From Streptomyces sp. NBC_01262 (GTDB lineage Bacteria > Actinomycetota > Actinomycetes > Streptomycetales > Streptomycetaceae): a stretch of DNA of 64,000 nt. The translations under genes were made by a program, and so were the position numbers. Location of the stretch: positions 3,514,501 to 3,578,500 of the forward strand of contig NZ_CP108462.1 in assembly GCF_036226365.1 (NCBI RefSeq), given 5' to 3'. Position 1 is the stretch's first letter. The number at the start of each line of letters is the position of its first letter. The notes below the pieces were generated by a model. That model was not told the origin of the DNA and did not search any database. It worked only from the letters and a program-made list of their open reading frames with translations. Of this stretch, positions 25,423 to 33,234 are shown piece after piece.

Positions 25423-25551
25423 GTGGCTGTCGTCGAGTACACGCCCAAGCACCGGATCTGGGTCCGTGATGTCCTGGTGGGCATCACGGCGGGCCTCGGC
25501 TCGAACCTGATGTGGGTGCTGGCGCAGGCCGTGGTGCACCGCCTCGGCTGA
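25423..25551 (+). CDS. Small 42-residue membrane-type protein
   Basis: GTG 25423 with AAGGGGA 9 nt upstream; MAVVEYTPKHRIWVRDVLVG then ITAGLGSNLMWVLAQAVVHR. It has a charged N-terminus and one amphipathic or membrane helix (about 17-39). I recall similar tiny Streptomyces proteins but cannot name a family with confidence. It lies 73 bp before the leader of the first helicase gene on the same strand and may be co-transcribed with it. Confidence 0.55.
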   Translation: MAVVEYTPKHRIWVRDVLVGITAGLGSNLMWVLAQAVVHRLG

Positions 25552-25623
25552 GCCGGGCGGCGGGCGGGCCTCCGGGGCCCGCCCTCACCCCGCCACAGCT
25601 CGGGTTAATCTACGGGTTGTCAT

Positions 25624-25713
25624 TGCGGCCCGACGGGCTTCCGCTCTGCTTCGGTGGAGCCACGAAGGACATGCCCCCACCCGCACGAGTCATCTCGTGC
25701 CTGGGGAACCTTC
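25624..25713 (+). promoter_or_regulatory. Conserved hairpin leader, copy 1, containing the Shine-Dalgarno of the first helicase
   Basis: A GCTC...GAGC hairpin (around 25642-25660) is followed by a larger stem: CCCC (25674-25678 region) pairs with GGGG (25703-25706), and GCACGAG (25683-25689) pairs perfectly with CTCGTGC (25694-25700) around a TCAT loop. The GGGG is also the likely ribosome site for GTG 25714. The same layout recurs at 27787-27878. Confidence 0.65.
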
Positions 25714-27768
25714 GTGCTCCTGCAACTTTCCGCAGCCGAGCTCGGTCAACTCATCGTTGCCCGGGCCGGATCGGTGCATCTTCCGCTCACCGAGCAACTG
25801 ATCAATGAGCATTTCGATATCAAGGGACGAACGGCCGATCAGGGCGATGTCGCCTCCTGGAACAACAGCATCCCCGTAGTGGTCAGGGCTCTGCTGGACT
25901 GTGGTCTCGACGACGTCGAGGTACAGGTCGAGGTCGGCCTGCCGCACACCAATTCCGCAGTCGACCTGGTGCTGTGTGGTCAGCACCCTGGCACGGCAAC
26001 GGACTCATACCTCGCAGTCGAGCTGAAGCAGGTACGGCACGCCACGGTCGACCCCCGGTGTCCGATTGCCGTCGATCTCGGGTTCGGCGACGGGAAGAAC
26101 AAGTTGCATCCGGTGCGGCAGGTCCAGCGCTATTGCGAGTACATGGTGCGCTACCTTCCCCACCTTCGGGAGAGTGCCGATCGGTTGATGGGGGTGGCGC
26201 TGCTCCACAACGCGCGGGACGCAGACGTGGAGGCGCTGTTCGATCTACCCGAGAGCGACCACGGTTTTCTCTACACGCTCGACGATCTGGATCGGTTCCG
26301 GCGAGTCCTCACCTCAAGATTCGCCCCCGCATCCGGGAAGCGCGCCGCACAGGCACTGGAGCAAGCCCGCCGCAAGCCTTTGCTCAAGGTCACCGATGTG
26401 GCGCGGCAGCGGTCCGTCACCGGCGGCGGCCTCACGCTCCTCGACGAGCAGTACGTCGCGTTCGACCGGATCACCCGGCACCTGGAGAAGACCGCACCTC
26501 TCACCGGCTTCGACGTCGGACTCTTCTACGACGCCGACACCGCCCACAGCCCTGCCCTCGATCCGGGCCGCAAACGCGTCTACATCCTGCGGGGCGGCCC
26601 TGGCAGCGGGAAGAGCGCCGTGGCCCTGGAGTTGCAGCGTGCGCTTGGGCTCAAGGGCCGCGAGGCCGTGCTGGCCAGCGGATCCCACGCGTACACGGAG
26701 ACTCTGCGCGAGATCATGCTCGGTACGGCACGCCACGGGCAGTTGTCGGACAAGCGCAGCGCGGCTCGCAGGCTGTACCAGTACTTCAACAGCTTCACCG
26801 ACACCCCGCCGGACAGCATTGATGTCCTGATCTGCGATGAGGCGCACCGCATGCGGCGCAGCTCGACAGACCGGTGGACGCCGAAGGAACTCCGGGACGA
26901 CGACCGGCCGCAGGCGACCGAGTTGATCAGGGCAGCCAGAGTACCGATCTTCCTGCTCGACGACCATCAGTCGATCCGCCCGGATGAGGTGGGCACTGCC
27001 CGCTATCTCAAGGAGCTCGCCGAGGACAGCGGTTGTCTGGTCGAAGTGACAGATCTGGAGGGAACGTTCCGGGCGGGCGGAAGCAAGCTGTACCAGCGCT
27101 GGGTCCAGCAGTTGTTGGGACTGGACGCCTCCGATCCGGTGACCTGGCGACCGGACGGGCGGATGACGCTCACGGTCGCTGACTCCCCCGAGGAAATGGA
27201 GCGCTTCATCCGGGCACGTGGCCATGAGGGAGCCACGGCGCGCATCACCGCGGGCTTCTGCTGGCCGTGGAGCAACCCAGACGGGACACGACTCGTCGAT
27301 GACGTGCACATCGGGGACTGGCGCCGGCCGTGGAATGTGAAACCGCAGCACAGCGTGCCGAACGCACCGAAGTCGGATCTGTGGTCGACCGATCCCCGTG
27401 GCATCGGGCAGATCGGCTGCGTCTACACAGCCCAGACCTTCGAGTACGACTGGAACGGCGTCATCATCGGTCCCGAGCTGCTGTTCCGTAACGGGAAGTT
27501 CACGGTGGACCGGACCGCTTCCCGTGATCCTGCTTTCCGTAGCTCTGTCGACAAGGCGATCGTCGAACGGTGTATCCGCAACGCTTACCACGTGCTCCTC
27601 ACCCGCGGTGTCGTCGGCACCGTGGTCTACGCAGTTGACCAGGCAACCCACAACGAACTGCGCAGGCTCATCCCAGGCGCCATCGGCATGCAGCACTACA
27701 ACGGCGCCCAGCCGAAGCTCACCGCTGAAGGATCACAGTTGCCCCCTGCCTACAGACGTCGCAGGTAG
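25714..27768 (+). CDS. PD-(D/E)XK nuclease-like / DUF2075 helicase fusion, copy 1
   Basis: 684 residues from GTG 25714, chosen because GGGG lies 7 nt upstream and the N-terminus MLLQLSAAELGQLI aligns with copy 2. The N-terminal domain (about 60-130) has the nuclease-like pattern AVDLVLCG...YLAVELKQV (Asp, then Glu-x-Lys). The DUF2075 P-loop domain has Walker A GGPGSGKS (about 294-301), Walker B VLICDEAHRM (about 371) and helicase-like motifs FLLDDHQSIRPDE, TFRAGGS and CVYTAQTFEYDW. DUF2075 proteins are related to Schlafen-type and superfamily 1 helicases; nuclease fusions are common in phage defence. The paralogue follows directly. Confidence 0.85.
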   Translation: MLLQLSAAELGQLIVARAGSVHLPLTEQLINEHFDIKGRTADQGDVASWNNSIPVVVRALLDCGLDDVEVQVEVGLPHTNSAVDLVLCGQHPGTATDSYLAVELKQVRHATVDPRCPIAVDLGFGDGKNKLHPVRQVQRYCEYMVRYLPHLRESADRLMGVALLHNARDADVEALFDLPESDHGFLYTLDDLDRFRRVLTSRFAPASGKRAAQALEQARRKPLLKVTDVARQRSVTGGGLTLLDEQYVAFDRITRHLEKTAPLTGFDVGLFYDADTAHSPALDPGRKRVYILRGGPGSGKSAVALELQRALGLKGREAVLASGSHAYTETLREIMLGTARHGQLSDKRSAARRLYQYFNSFTDTPPDSIDVLICDEAHRMRRSSTDRWTPKELRDDDRPQATELIRAARVPIFLLDDHQSIRPDEVGTARYLKELAEDSGCLVEVTDLEGTFRAGGSKLYQRWVQQLLGLDASDPVTWRPDGRMTLTVADSPEEMERFIRARGHEGATARITAGFCWPWSNPDGTRLVDDVHIGDWRRPWNVKPQHSVPNAPKSDLWSTDPRGIGQIGCVYTAQTFEYDWNGVIIGPELLFRNGKFTVDRTASRDPAFRSSVDKAIVERCIRNAYHVLLTRGVVGTVVYAVDQATHNELRRLIPGAIGMQHYNGAQPKLTAEGSQLPPAYRRRR

Positions 27769-27786
27769 CCTTGATCCCGTCGTAGC

Positions 27787-27878
27787 TGCGGCCCGCCGGG
27801 CTTCCGCTCCGCCTGGCGGAGTCACCGAGGACATGCCCCCACCCGCACGAGTTCCTTCGTGCTGCCTGGGGGCATGCC
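27787..27878 (+). promoter_or_regulatory. Conserved hairpin leader, copy 2, containing the Shine-Dalgarno of the second helicase
   Basis: CTCCGC-CTG-GCGGAG forms a perfect small hairpin (around 27806-27820). Then CATGCCCCCA (27832-27841) pairs 10/10 with TGGGGGCATG (27867-27876), with an inner GCACG/CGTGC stem. The GGGGG in the 3' arm is the only ribosome-site candidate for TTG 27879. The 5' arm with its flank, ACATGCCCCCACCCGCACGA, is identical to copy 1, while other paired positions change together. Confidence 0.7.
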
Positions 27879-29759
27879 TTGCTGTTCCGCGACTCCGCCG
27901 CCGCGGTCGCCGCCGAGTGTCTCTCCGGCGCTCTCTTTTTCCGCCTGACGGAGCAGTTCGTGCACGTGCACGGTCACAAGCCTGGTACGTCCGAGGTCCG
28001 CTCGTGGGAGCGGAGCATCCCAGTACTGGCGAGCGCGCTCAACGATGCGGGGCTCGGGCAGGTGGAAATGCTCCTGGAGTACGGGCTGCCGCTGAACAGC
28101 AAGCGCGCCGATGCCGTACTGGCCGGGGTGCACCCCGAGACCGGTCTGCCGTCGTACGTCGTCGTGGAGCTTAAGCAGTGGAGCAGCGCCGAGCCAGACG
28201 ACGACGATCCGTCGCTGTGCCGCATCGACGCATACGACCGGGCAGTGCTGAACCCCGTCGATCAGGTACGCGGCTATTGCGAGTACCTCATCTCCTTCAA
28301 CGGAGCACTGGCCGGGCACCCGGAACGCGTCACCGGCGCCGCCTATCTGCACAATGCCACTCAGTTCGGCGTCAACGGGCTCTTCGAAGCCGAGCAAAAC
28401 CAGCACGGTCAGCTCTTCATCGGCGCGCGGCGCGGGGAGTTCATCGACTTTCTGCGTACGAAGCTGGGGGTCAAGTCCGGGGCTTCGGCTGCGGACGAGC
28501 TCGTCAACGCGAAGATCGGCCCGTCCAAGCAGCTCATGGCGGTGGCCGCCCAAGAGGTGAGTGAGCGCGAGCAGTTCGTATTGCTGGACGAGCAGAAGAT
28601 CGCGTACCACGTGGTCCTCAACGCCGTCCGCCGCGCCAAGCAGTCCGACCACAAGGAGGTCGTGGTCGTCACGGGCGGGCCCGGCACCGGCAAGAGCGTC
28701 ATCGCCCTGTCGCTCCTCGGTGAGCTGTACCGGCAGGGCACCACCGCGTTGCACGCGACGGGCTCCAGCTCGTTCACGACGACGATGAGAAAGGTCGCGG
28801 GCGCTCGGAAGCGCGCGGTGCAGGATCTCTTCAAGTACTTCAACAGCTTCATGACCGCCGAGCGCAACAGTCTCGATGTCCTGATCTGCGATGAAGCTCA
28901 CCGCATGCGAGAGACCTCGGCCAACCGCTACACGCCGGCGTCGAATCGCACCGGCAAGGCCCAGATCGAGGAGCTCATCGACGCGGCGCGCGTCCCGGTC
29001 TTCCTGCTGGACGAGCATCAGGTCGTGCGGCCCGGCGAGATGGGCACGGTCGCGGAGATCGAGGCAGCTGCTGCGCAGAAGGGTCTTCGCTGTCAGGTGG
29101 TGCCGTTGGACAGCCAGTTCCGGTGCGGTGGTAGCGATGCGTATCTGCGGTGGGTGGTGCGGCTGTTGGGGCTTGAGCCGGGTGGTCCTGTGGCGTGGGA
29201 GCCCGACGGCAAGATGCAGCTCATACTCGCGGGCAGTCCGCGGGAAATGGAGGCTTTCCTCGACGACCGCCGCTCACACAAATACAGCGCGCGTATGTCC
29301 GCGGGCTACTGCTGGAAGTGGACGAAGAAGGTGCCACCCGGGCAGGCACTGCCCGCAGATGTCATCGTCGGGGAGTGGGAACGGCCCTGGAACGTCTTCG
29401 GTGACCGGGCCGTCGGGGGCGCGCCTCCGGCCGCCCTGTGGGCAACTGATCCGGCCGGTTTCGGGCAAGTGGGCTGCGTGTACACGGCGCAGGGTTTCGA
29501 GTACGACTGGAGTGGCGTCATCATCGGCCCCGACCTGGTGTGGCGCGGCGACCGCTGGGTCACCGACCGTACGGCGTCCAAGGATCCGGTCTTCAAGAAG
29601 TCGACTCCGGACGCGGATGTGGACCGGCTGATCCGCAACACGTACAAGGTGCTGCTGACGCGGGGAATGATCGGCACGGTGGTGTACTCGACCGACGCCG
29701 AGACACGCGAAAAGCTGCGGGCACTGACCGGCACGACCTCAAGCTTCGCGGCGGTGTGA
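27879..29759 (+). CDS. PD-(D/E)XK nuclease-like / DUF2075 helicase fusion, copy 2
   Basis: 626 residues. TTG 27879 is the only start compatible with the frame after the hairpin. The architecture is the same as copy 1: nuclease-like residues in RADAVLAG...YVVVELKQW (about 70-98), Walker A GGPGTGKS (about 266-273), Walker B VLICDEAHRMRE (about 333), FLLDEHQVVRPGEMG, QFRCGGSDAY and CVYTAQGFEYDW. The two proteins are clearly paralogous but far from identical, so the duplication is old or they entered as a pair. It begins 110 bp after copy 1, separated only by the leader. A 10-bp-stem hairpin at 29902 ends the unit. Probable roles are nucleic-acid processing in defence or stress; none is proven. 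Confidence 0.85.
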   Translation: MLFRDSAAAVAAECLSGALFFRLTEQFVHVHGHKPGTSEVRSWERSIPVLASALNDAGLGQVEMLLEYGLPLNSKRADAVLAGVHPETGLPSYVVVELKQWSSAEPDDDDPSLCRIDAYDRAVLNPVDQVRGYCEYLISFNGALAGHPERVTGAAYLHNATQFGVNGLFEAEQNQHGQLFIGARRGEFIDFLRTKLGVKSGASAADELVNAKIGPSKQLMAVAAQEVSEREQFVLLDEQKIAYHVVLNAVRRAKQSDHKEVVVVTGGPGTGKSVIALSLLGELYRQGTTALHATGSSSFTTTMRKVAGARKRAVQDLFKYFNSFMTAERNSLDVLICDEAHRMRETSANRYTPASNRTGKAQIEELIDAARVPVFLLDEHQVVRPGEMGTVAEIEAAAAQKGLRCQVVPLDSQFRCGGSDAYLRWVVRLLGLEPGGPVAWEPDGKMQLILAGSPREMEAFLDDRRSHKYSARMSAGYCWKWTKKVPPGQALPADVIVGEWERPWNVFGDRAVGGAPPAALWATDPAGFGQVGCVYTAQGFEYDWSGVIIGPDLVWRGDRWVTDRTASKDPVFKKSTPDADVDRLIRNTYKVLLTRGMIGTVVYSTDAETREKLRALTGTTSSFAAV

Positions 29760-30084
29760 CTCGCTCGCCCTCGTCCGGTACGGAACGCCGAGCCTGCCGA
29801 TGGCAGGCCGGCGGGTGATATATGCCTTCCGTCGCCGTGAGAAGTGCACCGGGGTGGGCTGCGCTGAGTCGTTACGGATCCGGCAACGAACGCGCCAGAG
29901 GGGTTGGCCCCCGGATGGGGCCAACCGCTCTTGAACGACATCCCAAGCAGCAAGGTGGACTCAACCATGCGCCGGTTATCGGGCAGCACGAGTACCCACG
30001 TCCGACGGACGAAATGACTAGGCTCGCAGCGACCCCCTTCGATCGGGCCCTCGCAACGGCACCCCTGCACAGATGACCCAGCCG
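29760..30084. other. Intergenic region between convergent helicase and toxin genes
   Basis: No coding frame has good bias. It contains the terminator at 29902-29926. Nothing else is recognised. Confidence 0.5.
29902..29926 (+). terminator. Hairpin terminator after the helicase pair
   Basis: GGTTGGCCCC-CGGAT-GGGGCCAACC: perfect 10-bp stem, 5-nt loop, followed by GCTCTT. It could also act on minus-strand transcripts leaving the yoeB gene. Confidence 0.75.
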
Positions 30085-30339
30085 TCAGTAGTGATAGCGA
30101 GCAGCGAGGATCACGATCTCCTTGTCCGTGACCAGGTAGACGAGGCGGTGCTCGTCGTCGATCCGCCGCGACCACGCTCCGGGCAAGTGGTACTTGAGCG
30201 GCTCGGGCTTGCCGATCCCCTCGAAGGGGTCACGCTTGACGTCCTCGATCAGCTTGTTGATCCGAGCGAGCATCTTGCGGTCGTTCTTGAGCCAGGACGT
30301 GTAGTCCTCCCAGCCCTGGTCCTCGAAGACAAGCCTCAC
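30085..30339 (-). CDS. yoeB: YoeB-type ribosome-dependent mRNA interferase toxin
   Basis: 84 residues, exactly the length of the Escherichia coli YoeB, with all four residues known to matter there at the same positions: Glu46, Arg65, His83 and Tyr84 (C-terminal RYHY). It cleaves mRNA in the ribosomal A site and is neutralised by the YefM antitoxin encoded just upstream. The GTG start at 30339 overlaps the antitoxin stop (GTGA), coupling the two. Confidence 0.95.
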   Translation of the reverse strand: MRLVFEDQGWEDYTSWLKNDRKMLARINKLIEDVKRDPFEGIGKPEPLKYHLPGAWSRRIDDEHRLVYLVTDKEIVILAARYHY

Positions 30340-30617
30340 GCGGCACCCGCAGCAGGATCCGCCGCATCCGGATCGATCAGCTCGCGCTCCGACACGTTGA
30401 TGTTGCCCAGTGCATTCTCGTACGCCTTGAGCAGTCGCCGTGCGTTCGCAGGCGAGCGCAGCAGATACGAGCCCTCGCGCAGCGCCGCGTAGTCCTCGGC
30501 CGAGATGAGCACGGCGTTGCCATGCTTGGAAACGATCTCGATGGCCTCGTGATCGTCGTTGACCTTCTTGATCAGCGGAAAGAGAGCCTTGCGGGCTTCG
30601 CTCGCAGTTATGGACAT
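30336..30617 (-). CDS. yefM: YefM-type antitoxin (Phd/YefM family)
   Basis: 93 residues: [20 protein letters not shown] is the family N-terminus that forms the DNA-binding dimer; the acidic C-terminus ([15 protein letters not shown]) should wrap the toxin. ATG 30617 has GGGAG 8 nt upstream; the longer open frame upstream crosses the operator and is rejected. It binds YoeB and represses its own operon, probably through the palindrome at 30637-30660. Confidence 0.94.
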   Translation of the reverse strand: MSITASEARKALFPLIKKVNDDHEAIEIVSKHGNAVLISAEDYAALREGSYLLRSPANARRLLKAYENALGNINVSERELIDPDAADPAAGAA

Positions 30618-30636
30618 GGACTGACTCCCTACATCA

Positions 30637-30660
30637 AGTGGTACTGAATAACGTACCACT
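30637..30660 (-). promoter_or_regulatory. Operator palindrome upstream of yefM-yoeB
   Basis: AGTGGTAC (30637-30644) and GTACCACT (30653-30660) are perfect inverted repeats around an 8-bp AT-rich spacer, 20 bp before the antitoxin start. This is the expected site for YefM autoregulation; the core GTAC recalls known YefM boxes. Confidence 0.7.
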
Positions 30661-30694
30661 CTCAGTCAACTCAAACAGAGCCACAGGAATCAGC

Positions 30695-30726
30695 AAGGGG
30701 TCGACTCCCACAGGAGTCGACCCCTT
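30695..30726 (-). terminator. Strong hairpin terminator after ychF
   Basis: AAGGGGTCGACTCC-CACA-GGAGTCGACCCCTT: perfect 14-bp stem, 4-nt loop, 22 bp past the ychF stop and before the yefM promoter, so it also insulates the toxin operon. Confidence 0.88.
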
Positions 30727-30748
30727 CTGACCTGCCCGCTTGGTCCCG

Positions 30749-31837
30749 TCACACGTTGAAACGGAACTCCACCACGTCGCCGTCCTGCATGACGTACTCC
30801 TTGCCCTCGATGCGCGCCTTGCCCTTGGAGCGGGCCTCGGGGATGGAGCCGCATTCGACGAGGTCGTCGAAGGAGACGATCTCGGCCTTGATGAAGCCCT
30901 TCTGGAAGTCGGTGTGGATGACACCGGCTGCCTCGGGGGCGGTGGCGCCCTTTTTGATGGTCCAGGCGCGGACTTCCTTGGGGCCGGCGGTGAGGTAGGT
31001 CTGGAGGCCGAGGGTGTCGAAGCCGACGCGGCCGAGGGTGGCCATGCCGGGCTCTTCCTGGCCCATGGACTGGAGGAGCTCAAGGGCCTCGTCGTCGTCG
31101 AGCTCGATGAGCTCGGACTCGATCTTGGCGTTGAGGAAGATGGCCTCGGCGGGGGCGACGAGGGCGCGCTGCTCGGCCTTGAAGTCCTCGTTGACCAGCT
31201 CGTCCTCGTCGACGTTGAAGACGTAGAGGAAGGGCTTGATGGTGAGGAGGTGCAGCTCGTGGAGGAGCTTGGCCTGCTCGGTGCCGGCGGTGATGCCGGC
31301 GGAGAAGAGGGTGCGGCCCTCTTCGAGGATCTTCTGGGCGTCCTGGACGGCGGCGAGGACGGCGGCCTTGTCCTTGTGGAGGCGGGAGTCCTTGGTGAGG
31401 CGGGGAAGGGCCTTCTCGACGGACTGCATGTCGGCGAGGATCAGCTCGGTGTTGATGGTCTCGATGTCGTCCTTGGGGGACACCTTGCCGTCCACGTGGA
31501 CGACGTCGGGGTCGACGAAGGCGCGGATGACCTGGCAGATCGCGTCGGACTCGCGGATGTGGGCGAGGAACTTGTTGCCCAGGCCCTCGCCCTCGGAGGC
31601 GCCGCGGACGATGCCGGCGATGTCGACGAAGTCGACGGTGGCGGGAAGGATCTTCTGGGAGCCGAAGATCTTCGCGAGGACGGCGAGCCGGGGATCGGGG
31701 ACGCCGACCACGCCGACGTTGGGCTCGATGGTGGCGAACGGGTAGTTGGCCGCCAGCACGTCGTTCTTGGTCAGGGCGTTGAACAGGGTCGACTTGCCGA
31801 CATTCGGCAGGCCGACGATTCCGATCGTGAGCGACAC
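30749..31837 (-). CDS. ychF: YchF/OLA1-type ribosome-binding ATPase
   Basis: 362 residues from GTG 31837 (GGGAAG upstream), the normal family length. The P-loop GLPNVGKS, DFVDIAG switch and NVDE in place of the NKxD guanine motif explain ATP rather than GTP preference. The C-terminal TGS-like domain carries DFQKGFIKAEIVSFDDLVEC. It binds ribosomes and is linked to stress and translation control. It is monocistronic with a strong terminator; the divergent DUF6542 gene begins 170 bp away. Confidence 0.97.
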   Translation of the reverse strand: MSLTIGIVGLPNVGKSTLFNALTKNDVLAANYPFATIEPNVGVVGVPDPRLAVLAKIFGSQKILPATVDFVDIAGIVRGASEGEGLGNKFLAHIRESDAICQVIRAFVDPDVVHVDGKVSPKDDIETINTELILADMQSVEKALPRLTKDSRLHKDKAAVLAAVQDAQKILEEGRTLFSAGITAGTEQAKLLHELHLLTIKPFLYVFNVDEDELVNEDFKAEQRALVAPAEAIFLNAKIESELIELDDDEALELLQSMGQEEPGMATLGRVGFDTLGLQTYLTAGPKEVRAWTIKKGATAPEAAGVIHTDFQKGFIKAEIVSFDDLVECGSIPEARSKGKARIEGKEYVMQDGDVVEFRFNV

Positions 31838-32006
31838 GTGGCGACTTCCCGTAGCGATGTGGAGCGAGGCGGGTGGAAGCAAACAGTCTACGGGGCACGC
31901 CGCGGCGCCCGCTCCGGCCTCGTATCAGGTCGAACACTGCGCCAAGGGCGGTGAAAAGGCGTGTCCTGACCCTGTTTTCCCCGGCTTGCGCGCCTACTTT
32001 GGGTAC

Positions 32007-32483
32007 GTGGAGCAACACACTGCGCGCACACAGTCCTCGGCACCCCGTCTTCCGCGTCCCCGCGCGACCCGGGCCGGCGCCACCGCCGCCGCGTCGCTGC
32101 GCAGGCCGGAGTCCCGGCTCACGGCGCTGGGCACCGGCCTTGGGCTGACGGCCGTCACGTTGGCCGGCGGGGCGGTGGAGACGCTGTTCGCCGGGGAGCC
32201 GGGGGCGTTCTTCGGGGTGGTGTTCGTGCTGGCGTGCATCGCGGCGGCGGTATTCGTACGGCCGTACGACCTGTCGGCGGCGCCGATCGCCGCGCCGATC
32301 GCGTTCGCGGTGGCCGTGGTGCTGACCGCGGACAGCGGTGAGGGCGGGGTGGCGGGGCACACGATGGGCGCGATCACGGCGCTGGCGCTGCTCACGGGAT
32401 GGCTGTACGCGGGGACGCTGTGCGCCGCCGCCATCGCCGCCGTGCGCAAGATGGCGTACGTACGGCGACAGCGGCGGCGGTGA
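32007..32483 (+). CDS. DUF6542-type small membrane protein
   Basis: 158 residues from GTG 32007, possibly leaderless since no ribosome site is seen. A basic Ser/Arg N-terminus (1-35) is followed by three to four transmembrane helices (about 40-62, 66-84, 92-108, 116-142) and a basic tail RKMAYVRRQRRR. The family name comes from recollection of this conserved spot next to ychF and ppgK in Streptomyces. Function unknown. Its stop abuts the ppgK stop (convergent, no gap). Confidence 0.75.
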   Translation: MEQHTARTQSSAPRLPRPRATRAGATAAASLRRPESRLTALGTGLGLTAVTLAGGAVETLFAGEPGAFFGVVFVLACIAAAVFVRPYDLSAAPIAAPIAFAVAVVLTADSGEGGVAGHTMGAITALALLTGWLYAGTLCAAAIAAVRKMAYVRRQRRR

Positions 32484-33224
32484 CTAGTCCTGGGCTGCGG
32501 CGGCCATCGCCGCGCCGACGATGCCCGCGTTGTTCTGGAGGGCGGCCGGGACGATCTCGGCGCGGATGCCCTCGATCAGGGGCAGGAACTTGGCCGACTT
32601 GCGGCTGACGCCGCCGCCGATGACGAAGAGCTCGGGCGAGAAGAGCATCTCGACGTGGGCGAGGTACTTCTGGACGCGGTGCGCCCAGTGCTCCCAGGTC
32701 AGCTCCTCGTCCTCCTTGGCCTTGGTGGAGGCCTTCTTCTCGGCGTCGTGGCCGTGCAGTTCAAGATGGCCGAGCTCGGTGTTGGCGAGCAGGCGGCCGT
32801 CGGTGAAGACGGCGCTGCCTATGCCGGTGCCGAGGGTGAGCATGATGACCGTGCCCTTGCGGCCGCGGCCGGCGCCGAAGGCCATCTCGGCGATGCCGGC
32901 CGCGTCCGCGTCGTTGAGCAGGGTGACGGGGGCGCCGACCCGCTCGGAGAGCAGCTTGGCGGCGTCCAGGCCGAGCCAGCCCTGGTCGACGTTGGCGGCC
33001 GTGCGGGTCGTGCCGTTGGTGACGACCCCCGGGTAGGTCGCGCCTATCGGGCCCGACCAGCCAAAGTGCTCCACGACCTGCCCGACGCAGTCCACGACCG
33101 CCTCGGGGGTGGCCGGGTGCGGGGTGAGCACCTTGAAACGCTCGTCCGCGAGATCGCCGACCTCCAGATCCACGGGCGCGCCCTTGATGCCCGACCCGCC
33201 GATGTCCACACCGAAAACCTTCAT
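32484..33224 (-). CDS. ppgK: Polyphosphate glucokinase
   Basis: 246 residues, ROK fold. DIGGSGIKGAPVDL is the phosphate-1 motif, LNDADAAGIAEMAFGAGRGR is part of the glucose site, TLGTGIGSAVF is the phosphate-2 loop, and NTELGHLELHG replaces the usual ROK ExGH zinc motif. It phosphorylates glucose using polyphosphate (or ATP) and is the main actinobacterial polyphosphate glucokinase type. The start ATG 33224 follows the ispH stop by 10 bp on the same strand, so the two may be one transcript. Confidence 0.95.
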   Translation of the reverse strand: MKVFGVDIGGSGIKGAPVDLEVGDLADERFKVLTPHPATPEAVVDCVGQVVEHFGWSGPIGATYPGVVTNGTTRTAANVDQGWLGLDAAKLLSERVGAPVTLLNDADAAGIAEMAFGAGRGRKGTVIMLTLGTGIGSAVFTDGRLLANTELGHLELHGHDAEKKASTKAKEDEELTWEHWAHRVQKYLAHVEMLFSPELFVIGGGVSRKSAKFLPLIEGIRAEIVPAALQNNAGIVGAAMAAAAQD

Positions 33225-33234
33225 ACGGGTAACG

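Noticed and set aside
25624..27878. Hairpin leaders read as simple terminators or a CRISPR-like/integron repeat
   Set aside because: Only two copies, each directly before a start codon with the ribosome site in the stem; spacing of 2.1 kb and no spacers exclude an array. A dual terminator role for copy 2 is not excluded.
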